From Sabellastarte sp. h YS-2021 (Eukaryota > Annelida > Polychaeta > Sabellida > Sabellidae), in contig OZ024929.1 of the NCBI GenBank assembly GCA_964017235.1, positions 63,955,603-64,019,602 on the forward strand: a stretch of DNA of 64,000 nt. The letters are read 5' to 3'. The position numbers were made by a program, and so were the translations under genes. Under the pieces are notes generated by a model. It was not told where the DNA came from, searched no databases, and worked only from the letters and a program-made list of their open reading frames with translations. Shown piece after piece: positions 43,222-55,313 of the stretch. Numbering within the stretch: position 1 is the stretch's first letter; each line of letters starts with the position of its first letter.

Positions 43222-46188
43222 ATGTCACTTAATGTGAATGGATTATGCAGCAAACTAAAATATGAGGATCTAGAGGATTACATTAATAAATTCGAAATTG
43301 TTGGCCTTACTGAAACCAAATTAGGTGATTGTGATCATGTAGAAATTGAAAAGTTTGAATTATTTGCCAAAAATCGTAAAAATTTCAAAAGTAGATCAGG
43401 TGGTGTTGCTTTGTTAGTTTCAAATAATATAGTGAAACATGTTAAGATAGTTCAATCTGACTGTGAGTCTGCACTCTGGTTCCTTATAAGTGGAAATTTA
43501 CTAGGCTATGTATTGTTTTACTAGGTTTATTGTTGTCCTCCTGAGGGAAGTAAATATTCAGACATTGAAATATTTGATCAAATCGAAAATAAATTAATTA
43601 ATCTGAGACCAGCAAACTTGCAAATATGTATCTTCGGTGATATGTATGCGCGTATGAGAGTCTTAAATGATTTTATATCACTTTCTGACAACATTGAAAG
43701 TAGTTTTATACCAGGTGAAGATAGTGATTAAACAAACCTAAATGATCTAGGCTACCCAATTAAACATACGTCTAAAGATAAAACAACAAATAACTATGGA
43801 CTTAAACTTGTCAACATTTGTAGGGCTAACAATTTATCATAGTTAATGGAAGAGTAGACAAAGATTATTTAGTAGGTGAGTTTACATGCAAAGGAGTAAG
43901 TTTAATTGACTATTTGATTACTAATGCTGAACTATTTACATTTATCAAGTCTTTCTGTATATCTGATTTCAACAACTTGACTTCTGATGTTCACTTGGTG
44001 CATTGGAATTCTCTCTTAAATGTAAACCTCAACAGACTAATAATATGAGTGTAAAGAGTGTATCTAACAATGACCCGATCTATATTAAACATTGGGATAA
44101 TGACATCGCCAGAAAATACCACGAATATCTAACATCCAAATCAGATAAAATCTTAGATGCAAATAATGAATTCACGAAAATTTTAAACTTAGTGACCATT
44201 AGCCCTACACAGGTAAATAAAAGTGTCAGAGTAGTTAAAGAGATCTTGTTAGCTAAAGATAGTGATATATTCTTGTTTACAACAAGATCCCCTAAATATA
44301 ATATACAAAAGACAAGAAAAAAAAACAAAACAGCTCAAACCATGGTATAATGCAAAGTGTAAAAATGCTAAAAGAACCTATAACAACGCAAGGCACCGTT
44401 ACCATAACACCCATTCCATATCAGACCTAGAAAATGTTAAAAGAACAAGCAAACTATACAAAAAAGAAATTAAAAAAGTATATATGCTTATAATAGAAAA
44501 TGTGCTAGTAGATTGAGATCATCTAAAAGTATTAACCCTAAAGAGTATTGGAAATTATAAATAATACTAGCATAGGTGAAAAATACAAATGCGACATATC
44601 CAAAGAGATATTTCTTGACCACTTTATCAGCTAAATAAAGACCTAAACAATGAATTATTAAATTGTAGAATCGATAGTGCAGAAGTCCTCAGAGCTATTA
44701 AAAACTTTAAAAACCACAAGAGCCATGGAATTGACATGATTTGTAATGAATTTATTAAAACCCCAAAATCTCAATTGCTTGATTCTATAACTCTTCTTTT
44801 TAACATAATCCTAGAAAGTGATCAGTATCCACTAGAATGGTCGTCTGGAATAATCAGCCCTATTTACAAACATAAAGGTGATATAAATAATCCAGATAAC
44901 TATAGAGGTATCGTGGTAAAAAGTTGCCTTAGCAAAGTGTTTACTTGTGTGTTAAATAACAGACTCACAAACTATCTCAACTCATTATCAATGATTAATG
45001 AATCTCAAGCTGGTTTTCGTAAGGGGCACTCTACAATCGATCATATCTTTACTCTGAGGTGTTTAATAGATCTTTACAAAAATAGTAATAAGAAACTATA
45101 TTGTGCCTTTGTTTATTACAAAAAGGCTTTTGATAGTATTAACAGAACTTCTCTATGGTTAAAATTACTATCCTATAATATCAATGGGAAAGTACTCCAA
45201 ATAATCAGAAGTATGTATCATAATGGTAAATCCTGTGTAAGAACCAACAGTGGCTTAACAGAGTTCTTTAGCTGCGGTGTAGGTGTAAGACAGGGAGACA
45301 ACTTTTTGCCTCTACTGTTTGCTTTATATCTAAATGATCTTGAAGAATATATTAGAGTGGAGTATAAGGGTCTGTCTCATATAACAGATCTAGTTCATAA
45401 ATTCCTGGATTCTGATGAAACCAGTACTTTCTTACGCCTTTATCTACTCCTCTATGCAGACGATACTGTTATAATTGCAGAGTCAGCTATAGACCTTCAA
45501 AAAGCCCTTGACAAACTACATGACTATTGTTGTCTATGGGACCTATCAGTAAATGCAGAGAAAACTAAAGTGGTTATCTTTGGCAACGGTAAAATTCGTA
45601 ACAAACCAAGAATAATGTTGAGTAACAAAGAATTAGATATAGTTTCTTGCTACAAATATTTGGGGATTGAATTCAACTACAATGGGAAGTTTACAGTCAC
45701 TATTAAACACCTCAGTGACCAAGCTATAAAAGCTATGTTTCTGTTAATTAGCAAAATCCGCAAACTTAACCTACTAATCGACATACAAATTCATCTGTTT
45801 GATAGCACCATAAAGCCGATTCTTCTATATGGATGCGAAGTATGGGGGATGTGTAACACCAAGATTGTTGAAACGTTCTACTTGAAATTCTTGAAGAACA
45901 CCCTCAAACTAAGTAAGAGAACCCCCTCAATTATGGTTTATGGTGAAGTGGGGAGGACCCCGCTTGAAGTTGATACTAAATCTAAATTACTTAACTTTTG
46001 GTGTAGAATTATAAGTGGAAACCAAAACAAGCTGTCATACCTAATGTATAATCTAATATACCAAATGGATCTATCAGAAACATTCCATTCAGACTGGATT
46101 ATGTATGTGAAAAATTCTCTGATTGAAATTGGGGAACCAGCTATATGGTAAAATCAAATGATTGGAGAATACAAAACATTTAAAAGTA
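43222..46188 (+). pseudogene. I/Nimb-like LINE ORF2: endonuclease and RT
   Basis: Endonuclease: FMSLNVNGLCSKL, EIVGLTETKL, SGGVALLVSN, a TAG at 43522, then YCCPPEGSKYSD, CIFGDMYARM and, later, SDVHLVHW. Linker: KPWYNAKCKNAKRTYNNARH and NPKEYWK. RT (about 44640-45600): LRAIKNFKNHKSHGIDMI, PIYKHKGDINNPDNYRGI, QAGFRKGHSTIDHIFTL, CAFVYYKKAFDSINR, GVGVRQGDNFLPLLFALYLN and LLYADDTVIIAE. The YADD is intact, but the first catalytic Asp (expected in CAFVDxKKAFD) reads Tyr (residue 127 of the frame opening at 44736). Then KYLGIEFNYNGKF, LFDSTIKPILLYGCEVWG and YGEVGRTPLEVD. A TAA follows PAIW at 46149, but coding goes on to the TIR element at 46189. Confidence 0.88.
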
Positions 46189-46438
46189 CACGGGTTGTCA
46201 TAAACTTGTCTGATTTTTCACGATTTCCTTAAAATGTAAAGAAATGTAATACGTTAACCCCGATTTATATATACAAATGGATAAAAGGTTGCTGGTTTTA
46301 TAAAACTGTAAAGTTTCATGTTAATTCATGCATAAATAAGGACAAAATAACCAGAAACATTGAGACTTTATTGTGATTCAGTAAATCATAATCTTGTCCG
46401 TTTTTGTTTGTGGATCAATAATTTGGGCATATTTTTTC

Positions 46439-46452
46439 AGAGAGAGAGAGAA

Positions 46453-46484
<32 letters not shown>
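46439..46484 (+). repeat. (GA)n microsatellite
   Basis: An impure run of GAGAGAGA over about 45 bases, the source of a spurious Ser/Leu-rich minus-strand frame. Confidence 0.95.
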
Positions 46485-46486
<2 letters not shown>

Positions 46487-46904
46487 GAACACAAGAGCAT
46501 TAAGTATTTCCAAATTGTGTAACAAAATGCCAAAGGCTGGATTAGATTGGAACCATCTGTTTCTGGAAACAGAAAATGTATTTCCGAAAAAATGCTGTTT
46601 TGAATCTAATAATAAGAAGTGTTTAGAGGAAATCAAAAAAGAAATATTTAAAAGAAATTGCACATATTAACATAATATATAATAGCATTACTCAACTTTT
46701 ATAAATTTAAAAAATATATATTGCTGTATAATGACAAAATTCTTTTTCAAAATACTTTAGGGGATAAAATTTGCGGATTTTACAGAAATTCATGAGCGTT
46801 GCCAATGACAACCAAATTTTGTTTTACTTTCAAAATTCATGTATTGTTTTTTCATAACAAAATCGGAATTTTGCTGAACCTTACACTAAAATTTATTTGA
46901 TCAA

Positions 46905-46908
<4 letters not shown>

Positions 46909-46936
<28 letters not shown>
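46909..46936. repeat. (TA)n microsatellite
   Basis: A pure run of TATATA of about 28 bases. Confidence 0.95.
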
Positions 46937-46939
<3 letters not shown>

Positions 46940-48529
46940 GAAAGACATCATGGGGAAGGACATTTTTCACAACAGGTCTCAAAGCAAATCATTTGTAAAC
47001 CATTTGCAGTTCCAAAAGTGATTATTTTCTGATCCGTCAGTGACTGTTCTGAAGCCACACCGAATAAAATAATAAAATATTTTAGTACAAGTACCAGTAC
47101 ATTTTTAAAAAAGTGTTTTTAGCACAAGTATTTCTATCACCTTCCCCCCTGCCTTCAAGCCATATTGTTTTTGGTCATGTGACTTACGATTTCTAAAGCT
47201 TTCCCTCAGAAACTTGGGAGAGCTTTAGAACTGTTCTTTAAAAAGAAATGCTCCCTAAATAATGGAGAGAAATTAGAAATAGGCCATTTCCGAAAAAAAT
47301 AATAATCTAAGCTGCCCAAAAGTAGACAATATAAGTTTAAGCTTGGAGATCATTCATTAAACAATCCTCAAGACATTCATCATTGATCCCCCACTCAGGC
47401 TCTGTGTGTGTCTCTCAACACTCGCTCACACTATGTACTAAAACTTCTTGATCCCTTCCCCCAAAGAACTCAAGGATTCACTAAAATCACCACATTATTG
47501 ACATGGACTCTCTCAATCTGCACACTAATATTTGAGAATAGTTGATCCCCAACCCCAGCCTGCACTCAATTCACAGTCCCGCATCGAAGTTATTTGTGTT
47601 CAACTCTGATATTATTGACACTATTTGCATAGTGACTTTTAGAATAACAATTATTCCAATTATATAAACATCTATTTAAAAACTTATTACTGATTACTAA
47701 ATGTAGTTTCATGTACATTAAAAAATTATAAAGTGTCATAGGGAAATTGAAGATCTTGAAGAAATTTCATTTGTAGATTTTTGTAGCTGTGAAACTTTTC
47801 AACCTTCTCTACGAAGGCTAATCATATATCTACTATGTTGCTTCTAGAAAATTTATGTTGTGTCATGCACTAATGACACTTTTGATATACATGATAGACA
47901 CTGGAATCTTTAACTTTACTAATTTCTAAGTATATAACATATTTCCAAAGTTTCTGAATGGAAATTTAAAGTAAAGAAGTTTTTTTCTGCATGCGTTTTA
48001 TATTGTATTAATATTTCACATAATACACATCGAAACTAAATTCATGTATGCTGGTTAAACTGTTCATGATGTACTTTGGCTTCATTTTGTCATAGTGATA
48101 TGACCTGTTCAATGTATTGCACTGCTATGTACCTTCCTTGGTATGACCTGTTCACTGTTTTGCAGTGCTCCCCCACAACACCCAACCCAAAATGCTGAAA
48201 CTGATAGCACCTATGCAATGTTTTACAACTTCTGAGGGCATTGGAAAACAAATATTTTGTTCTGCATGCATTTTATATTGTATGTATTCTACATTATGCA
48301 AACTACCTCTTGTGGCATGACCTATATAATGTTCCCAGTGCTTTTGCACAACACCCAATGCAAATGGTACAACTGACATGACCGGTGCAATGTTGTACAT
48401 TGTTTTCCTAACAAAACCCACCCAGTTTGTCACAAATGATATGATCTACATACTATTTTACAAGGTTTTCCAAGCAACACCCCACCCAAAATACTACAAG
48501 TGATATCATCTACACAATGTTTTACATGG

Positions 48530-48712
48530 CTGAGTTTGGCGTTTCAAACCGCGGATCTTATGTGGGAACGTTGGTAGTTGTTTACCGACAGTCGGCAGTT
48601 TACAGTGTAGTACCTTGACCAACTGTATGCACTGGTGTCCTCTGCCCACCAAACTATTCATTGTGATATGACCTGTACATTGTTGAAAGCGACATAAACC
48701 CCCAAATGAAGC
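48530..48712 (+). mobile_element. SINE copy in block 1
   Basis: CGGATCTTATGTGGGAACGT, then TCGGCAGTTTACAGTGTAGT, CTCTGCCCACC and GTTGAAAGCGACATAAACCC match the SINE at 16776. The B box region is degenerate (TTTCAAACCGCGG). The tail is poor. Confidence 0.85.
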
Positions 48713-50569
48713 AATACATAAAACATTTTATTAGACATGTTGCTGTACAAAAGCACATGTATTTTGCATCTTTGTCATTATGTATTCCAGGGAAGAGACC
48801 CAATCAGCCCCGCTTAATTCACATAATTTCTAGTATTTCAGGTACTTGTGTTAATCAGTATTCAAGTACACAAATGATGGAGCAAATTAAACTGAAAGTA
48901 TTATAAATATTAAAATAGTATATATCTCCATATTATAAGACATATAAATCTGCAGGAATTTTTCTTCTCTACAACTTTGCCCCACTCAGGCTCAGTATGT
49001 GTTTCTCAACATGCACTCATACTCTGTATTGGGAGTTCTTGATCTCTCCTCCCAAAGAATTCATTCTGGATCAACTGATATCACCAAATATTTGACCCCT
49101 TGGAATGAACTCTCTCAATCTGCACACTAATATTTCAGAAAAGTCTACCTCCCAACCCCTGCTCCACTCACTTTTCAGTTCCTTATCCAAGTTATTAGTG
49201 TGCAACTGTGATAAGCTTTACACTGTCTGTCTAGTGAGCTTTAAAATTACAGTTTTGTCTTTTTGTAGAAACATCCACTGAAACTTTATTGTTGATTACT
49301 TAATAAATGGGCATACACATTATAGAATTCTGAAGAATTGTCATATATGAAAATTGTAGCGAAGAAAAATTCCTGCAGATTTATTTGTAGTTGTGCTAGA
49401 CTTTTTAGCAAAGGCTGATCATATATCCATGTAATAACTTGTTAAAATTCCATATGTTATGTCATACAATGTTGACATTTTTTAAGTAATTAATATGTAA
49501 TGATATTTTTCATTTAAATAACTTCCACATTTATGGCATTTGTAGTCCTACCACGTCTGAGGTCAACGGAAAACAAATATTTTGTTCTGCATGCATTTTA
49601 TGTTGCATTTATTATTCACACAGTACACAATGAAACTAAATTAATTTATGCTACATAAGATGTTTATGATGTACCTTGGTTTCATTTTGTTCCTTAAAAT
49701 AATTAGTAAAAAAATCATTTACCCCAGCTTGGTTATTGGTATGACCTCAATGTATTACACTGCTTTACGTTACTTCTCATTGAAAACTCCCTCTTGTGGC
49801 ATGACCTATATAATGTTTCCAGTGCTTTTACACAACATCCAATCCAAATGGTACAACTGATATCACCAAAGTAATGTGCATTGTTGCTAACAAAACCCCA
49901 CCCAGTTTGTTACAAGTGATATGATCTACATACACTTTTACATGGTCTTCCAAGCAGCACCCCACCCAATATACTACAAGTGATATGTTCTAAAAAATGT
50001 TTTACATGGCTTTCCAAGCAACACCCCACCTAATATGTTGCAAGTGATATGATCTACACAATGTTTCCAATTGTTTTCTTTCTATCTAGTGAAAGTTCTA
50101 AAAATAATTTATCTAGACGTGCAATCTGGAGATACATGTTGCAGACATATTTTTACACAAGATTAAAAGACAAATACAAGATCAGAACAAGTAACAAATT
50201 GATTCTTCAACCTGATTCTTTGGACTATATGAATCATTAAGAAGAAGCTATTGATAAACTTAGAATATGATACTTTTACAACTTTGAAGGAAAAATATCA
50301 ATGTTGCTGACACTCAGACTGTAATAATCCCAAGTACTCACTACTATCCATGCACCAGCTGGTGGGCAATGGAATCCTCACTGGAATCAGTGATTTAACT
50401 GCTGACTCCAATTTCTATCAAAGTTTGTGGTGAGCTGGTGTGCACCACTCATGAGTTCGTAATTACCAATGGGAAGCTTTGACCATTCTTAAGTTCTTCA
50501 TGGCCTGTGCGTTTATTTTTGTATGTCAAAAAGCACAAAAAACAAAGTTTGAGTAATAAAAATTTGAAC

Positions 50570-50742
50570 CCCGGATCTTATGTGGGAAAGTTGGTAGGTG
50601 ATTACCGATGGTTGGCAGTTTAAAGTACAGTACCTTGACCAGCTGTATGTACTCGTTTTCTCTGCCCACTAAACTACCCATTGTGATATGACCTGTAGAG
50701 TGTTGAAAGTGATGTAAAACCCCAAATAAAGAAATAAATAAA
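50570..50742 (+). mobile_element. SINE copy in block 2
   Basis: GAACCCCGGATCTTATGTGG, then GGTTGGCAGTTTAAAGTACA and GTTGAAAGTGATGTAAAACC with tail AAATAAAGAAATAAATAAA match the family. It corresponds to the copy at 48530 by block duplication. Confidence 0.85.
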
Positions 50743-50899
50743 GTACTTTATTTAACGTGTTTCTTTAACAAAAACATGTGCATTCTGAATCTTTTTTCAT
50801 GAACTTGTGTTTTTGACTGGTAAGAATGCTGCATTACGTCATCTTCAACAGCCAAGCTCATATTGGGACTTCCCTTCAGTATTGTCACTATGTCTCAAC

Positions 50900-51490
50900 T
50901 TGTATTCACAAACAGGTTCTCAGCTGAGACCAAACTGAGACCAGTCTCAAGTCTTTCCAATGTAAACAAACCATATACTTGCAAATATATATAACATTTT
51001 TACAAATAAAAAGTTAATGTGTGTTTTAATTCTCAACAAAAATTATACTATCTATTAAAATAAAATAGAAAATTATGTCAATTGTTTTTTATATTGCATG
51101 TCACATGATCTACTTCTTTGTTGCTATGCAGTCAGGAAACACTGTTGAAAAGTGTCTCAAAGTAAGGTACTTTGAAACCAATATTTGTGCTATCAGTTGT
51201 TTCAAAAGTTTAGGCCGAGTATTATTTAAGTTATAAATTGTTTCTACTTTACCTTAAGACATAAAAAGTAAAAATATGTACATAACTTAAGCTTAAATAA
51301 TGCTTGAGAATTTTACCAAAATATTTGAGACAAGTATGTACCAGTCTTAATTTTGAGACCAAATCTGAGATTAAATTTGGTCTCAACTATTTTGTGAATA
51401 GCTAAGGAGTCAAAAACGGTTTCCGATTTGAGACCAAAACTTAAGACTTGAGACAAAATTTGGTCTCAGCAAGTTTTATGAATACTGGCC
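50900..51490. mobile_element. MITE with TATTCAYAAA and GCTGAGACC-type ends
   Basis: The left end GTATTCACAAACAGGTTCTC runs into AGCTGAGACCAAACTGAGAC. The right end, inverted, reads AGTATTCATAAAACTTGCTG then AGACCAAATTTTGTCTC. Internal sequence is rich in GAGACCAAA copies in both orientations. The exact ends and a target duplication could not be fixed. Confidence 0.65.
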
Positions 51491-51908
51491 CTGGTCATAT
51501 CACAAGTGAATCCATGAATATGAGGAATCTACATTCTACGGATTATGCCTGTGGAATACACCTAGTTGAGTTCACTGTTTTAAAGTAGAAATATAATTTT
51601 CTGAAAAACTGTATGCTCGTTAAATGCACTGTGGTGTACGGGGCTGGTTCTGTCCTCTTTATTTCAGTGCTGAATCCCATTCTCATCAAAAAACGAGGCA
51701 AGCCTGGGGAAAACCCAAAGCAGAATACAAAGAAAAGACTGTCAGTGTCTGTTGGAATAGAAATTGAGCAAACTACATAAAACAATAACATATGACACAA
51801 TAAGTAAGGCTTAATGTAATTAACTGTGATTTTAAAAGACCCAAAACTGTTCAAAACCACCGTATTGGACAAGATTATGACTCAAAAAAGTTTATGACGA
51901 CCCGTGTA

Positions 51909-51973
51909 ATGCTTACAGAAGAATGGTCGACTTATAAATTCAAAAGTGGTACACTTAGGTCAGTGAATATAGT
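51909..51973 (+). pseudogene. I/Nimb-like LINE ORF2, short middle piece
   Basis: In the frame of the upstream part this 65-base piece reads AYRRMVDL, a TAA, IQKWYT, a TAG and VSEY. IQKWY followed by the NYRILK of the next piece fits the region before the C-terminal Cys motif in this LINE type. It is bounded by the TIR element on the left and the solo LTR duplication on the right. Confidence 0.75.
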
Positions 51974-53125
51974 AATACTGTCACAAAGTGTCTTCATAAG
52001 ATTTTATTTTTTTTTGTAATTTGAGGGTCATTATGATTTTGGTTCATAGTTTTAGTGCTCTTCTGTACGAGTTCATTGTGGGTTCACTATGGTAGTTTAC
52101 TATGGTTTGGTTATTTGGTTGTGTGTTCATGCTTCACTACACACAGTATTTCATGGAATGTGAACTAGTTTCTTTACTTCAGTTTGAAGGAAGCCACATA
52201 TTAGGCAACACATATTCTGCAGCACTATTTTATTGTTTGGAGATTTCCAGCTTTAAAGGTATTGACTGTATTTCATAGTTTTGTATAATATTCACTTATT
52301 ACAAGCAGAATAATTTCATAACATATAACAAAGATTTTAATGTTTTTAGTTACTACAAATGTGTCCATTTCCATCATCATGACATAATTACACCTACTTT
52401 CACAATTTACATGTATATAAGTTAGACCTGTGTAATTATCTAGCATATTGTGAGTATTGTTGCATCATTTTCAGCTGGTTCCAATGTGGGGAATTTATGG
52501 TGATGCTTGAATGTTGGTATTATTCATCTATGGTGGAAGATGTAATGGTTTATTTTTCACTGGAGATGCTGTTGCATGATGTTGCTGAACGTCATCCTTT
52601 ATCTTGATGAAGATATGTTGGTTGGTTATGATGTTGCTGATCGTTATCTTTCATCTTGTTGAAGATATGGTTGTTGGCTGTTATGTTGCTGGGTACCATT
52701 TTTACTGGAGGACTTCATGTTACAACGGACTTTCATTGACATTTGTGGTAAACTGTGTTGGGTCAAATAACAGGACATTTCATGACAATAAACACTATAT
52801 TTCATTTCATTGAATGTTGAAATAAAATTTGTCATATATGTATGCAGATATATATGTTTTGTTCATTGTATTGATATTTGTTGTATTTCATTGCTATATG
52901 TTGTACTGATGTGCATGCATGATTTAGAGTGGGAGTGTGTGTGTTGTTGATTAGTGTATATGGGGTTTTTGCTTGTATATGTATACATAAACTTTTATTA
53001 GTAGACTTTTATACTTTGCTCATTAAATATAAACCGAATTGAGGTAGTTGTGAATAAACAACAATAGATAAAACCTACTTGTGTCATTTGCCATACTAGC
53101 CTCAAAACGACCCTGTGACAAATAC
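51974..53125. mobile_element. Solo LTR, 1142 bp, with perfect 5-bp target duplication
   Basis: The LTR is 51979-53120. It starts TGTCACA and ends TGTGACA, the short inverted termini of many Ty3/Gypsy-type LTRs. AATAC flanks it at 51974-51978 and 53121-53125. No internal retroviral-type genes, primer binding site or second LTR are present, so it is a solo LTR left by LTR-LTR recombination. The inside has several GATGTTGCTGA/CATCTTGTTGAAGATATG repeats (52590-52680) and possible AATAAA signals near 52818 and 53055. Confidence 0.92.
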
Positions 53126-53402
53126 TAACTATAGAATTTTGAAGAATGAATTTGGTTTTGAAAAACATCTAACTAGCTTATCAAGTTGTAAACTTAAATA
53201 TGACTTCTGCAAATATTGTACTGGCTCCTCAAGGACAAACCTATATGACGGTTATAGACTTAACAATGCCTGTCCTATATGTAATGAAAATATAAACGCT
53301 GATGAATTCCATTATCTGTTTGAATGCGAAAGTTTTGAGACTCTTAGAAAAAACCTCTTACCGAAGTACTTTTGTAAAAATCCCAATATAATTAAAGAAA
53401 TC
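53121..53402 (+). pseudogene. I/Nimb-like LINE ORF2, C-terminal Cys-rich region
   Basis: The frame continues from the upstream pieces as NTNYRILKNEFGFEKHLTSL, DFCKYCTGSS, ACPICNENINADEFHYLFEC and LPKYFCKNPNIIKE. The CPICN-x-DEFHYLFEC block is the Cys/His motif at the end of I/Nimb-like ORF2 proteins. It ends near 53402 where a new repeat begins; the last few residues and the 3' UTR are missing. Confidence 0.85.
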
Positions 53403-55313
53403 CCCCAGCAGGCACACGCCTTGAAATGTTGTTGATTTAGAGTTGAAAACAGGTCCTGACATTGAAATGCACATTACCAACTACTAAATCTAAGTTAGTT
53501 TTCGGACATGAAAAAGTAGTGATATTTTGACCAGAAATCATGGTGATTTTTGGTTGAAAAACTGACACTGACACAATTTTAACACTATTTCAAAGCTGGA
53601 TTTCTGACTGGAAAAAGTAGTGATACTTCATAAAAAATCACCACTAAATCAAGTTAGGTATTTCGATATGAAATCTTAGTCATGTTATTGAACAGAAAAC
53701 AGGTTGAATATTGGGAAATGAATGACTGGTTGATTGAAAATTCATTTTCTAGAGGGTGATATAGTGATTAAGTCTAACTTTTTGAAAGAACTATTATTGC
53801 AATTGTTTTTGAATTTGTAGGTATTTGTAAAGCAAAGACTAATTTTTAAAGATTATAAAAAAGATGATAAAGATTATGTGTGCATGTACTTGTACATTTT
53901 TATCCATTCTCCTTATTAATTAACTGATGCATCCCAATATAATTTTTATAATTTATAATTATATTTTGATTGATACAATTTCCGATAATTTAAAAAAAAT
54001 ATTTTGAAGTCAAACATATCTTAAATAAAAAAAAGATAAATTCAAACTTATTCATCAAAATTTAGTAATTAGAATTTGTTTCTCAAAATTCTCCCATACA
54101 CAAAGAACTAGTTTTCAGTTTGCAAGTTTACATTGAAAACTTCTCTATACAGAGAACCTAAGCTATAACATTTTATCACACAACAGTGGGGTTGGGGGGT
54201 TCCTGGATTTTCTTATCTGTACCCTGCTACACAGAACACTGGACCTGTGACTAAAGTAATTAGATAACACAGCAGGGGTGGAGGTGGGGGTTTACCCTTG
54301 CTCAATTGCATGCATGGTGTTTACTTCTTTAAGTCTGTTCTTTTGTGGTCAGCACTGACAACTAATAAAGGTGGGGAGTAATGGGTAGAGTTCTAATAAT
54401 GTGGCTATTCTTGTGGTTTTTTTTCAGTTTATATGCCAAAGTTGTATGAGACACAAGCATCTGAACTGAGCATTGTGGCTTTGCTACATGATTATAGCTT
54501 CTTTATAATTACAATATAATTATAGCCAACTTAATAAAACATTTAACAGAAACTGATTGGATAAAATGCTGAAGATATAAATAATGTCACAATTGTTTGT
54601 TTTTTACAAAGACAAAAAAAATTTTAAAATTTCACAAAAAGAATTTCAATTGAAGACATTGAATAATACTGGTCCTATTAAAAACATAAAAATGGATATC
54701 TAGTTGGATAATATGGATTTACATATCTTGAGCAATTATAATTATATTTGATGCAAAATTATGTATCATTACAATGTCATCAGAAATAGAATATTCAATA
54801 TACAATGAATCATGAATACATGTCATCTTGGAAAGAATTAATTTCTTTGAGTTGTATCCAAAGTGTAAAATATGCATATGGATAGTTATTGTATAATATT
54901 ATTAAGAAGCTATAATTATGACACACAAGCTACAATGATTCAAATAAAGAAGACAATGTAAATAACCTGATTTTACCCATTGAATTCAAACCTATTTGAT
55001 ACATTGGATCCAACCAAAACCTGTTTGCAAAATCTACATGTATTTCAACCAGATTTCACACATAAATACAACCAGATTTCAACAATTGGTTTCAACATGA
55101 TTTCACTGGTTGGATCCAACGAAAAAACGGTTTGCAAAATCTACACGTATTTCAACCTGATTTCACCCATTGAATTCAACCAGATTTCAACAGTTGGTTT
55201 CAACATGATTTTACCGGTTGGATCCAACTAAAAATGATTTGCAAAATCTACACGTATTTCCACCAGATTTCACCGTTGGATTCAAACTAATTTCAAAGTT
55301 GCGTGCCTGGTGG
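53403..55313. mobile_element. TIR element with CAGCAGGCAC ends and internal repeats
   Basis: The left end CCAGCAGGCACACGCCTTGA is matched by the inverted right end, complement CCACCAGGCACGCAACTTTG, both then reading GAAAT. CCAGC(A/G)GGCAC ends followed by TTGAAA words are a pattern I know from dispersed invertebrate MITEs. The right part has the TTCAACCAGATTT array. No coding frame is credible. A target duplication was not fixed. Confidence 0.6.
54980..55300 (+). repeat. ~100-125-bp TTCAACCAGATTT array, 3 units
   Basis: GTTTGCAAAATCTACATGTA and its variants recur at about 55022, 55130 and 55230, each followed by TTTCAACC and GATTTCA words. A related unit lies at 10130. Confidence 0.8.

Larger units (their letters stand above)
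47380..50830 (+). repeat. Diverged tandem duplication of a ~1.6-1.85-kb block, SINE included
   Basis: Block 1 (47380-48980) and block 2 (about 48980-50830) share, in the same order, CCCCACTCAGGCTC, CTCTCAATCTGCACACTAAT, AAACAAATATTTTGTTCTGC, CTCTTGTGGCATGACCTATA, AAGCAACACCCCACC and a SINE followed by similar flanking sequence. The SINE therefore inserted before the duplication. No credible gene in either copy. Confidence 0.8.
46189..51906. mobile_element. 5.7-kb TIR element with TA target duplication (Tc1/mariner-type ends)
   Basis: The left end CACGGGTTGTCATAAACTT (46189-46207) is matched by the inverted right end, complement CACGGGTCGTCATAAACTT (51888-51906), one mismatch in 19. TA flanks both ends (46187-46188 and 51907-51908). 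No transposase frame exists in the 5.7 kb, so it is non-autonomous or a very decayed copy. Inside: an AG repeat, a TA repeat, a duplicated ~1.6-1.85-kb block with a SINE in each copy, and a MITE at 50900. Confidence 0.85.
43222..53402 (+). mobile_element. I/Nimb-like LINE ORF2 region, split by two insertions
   Basis: Endonuclease, RT and C-terminal Cys-rich motif occur in order on the plus strand in 43222-46188, 51909-51973 and 53121-53402. The gaps are a 5.7-kb TIR element and a 1142-bp solo LTR. The frame is the same on both sides of both insertions. The 3' end is cut by another TIR element starting near 53403. Clade placement (I/Nimb/Ingi group) is from the YGEVGRTPLEVD and FGDxxAR motifs. 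Confidence 0.8.
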
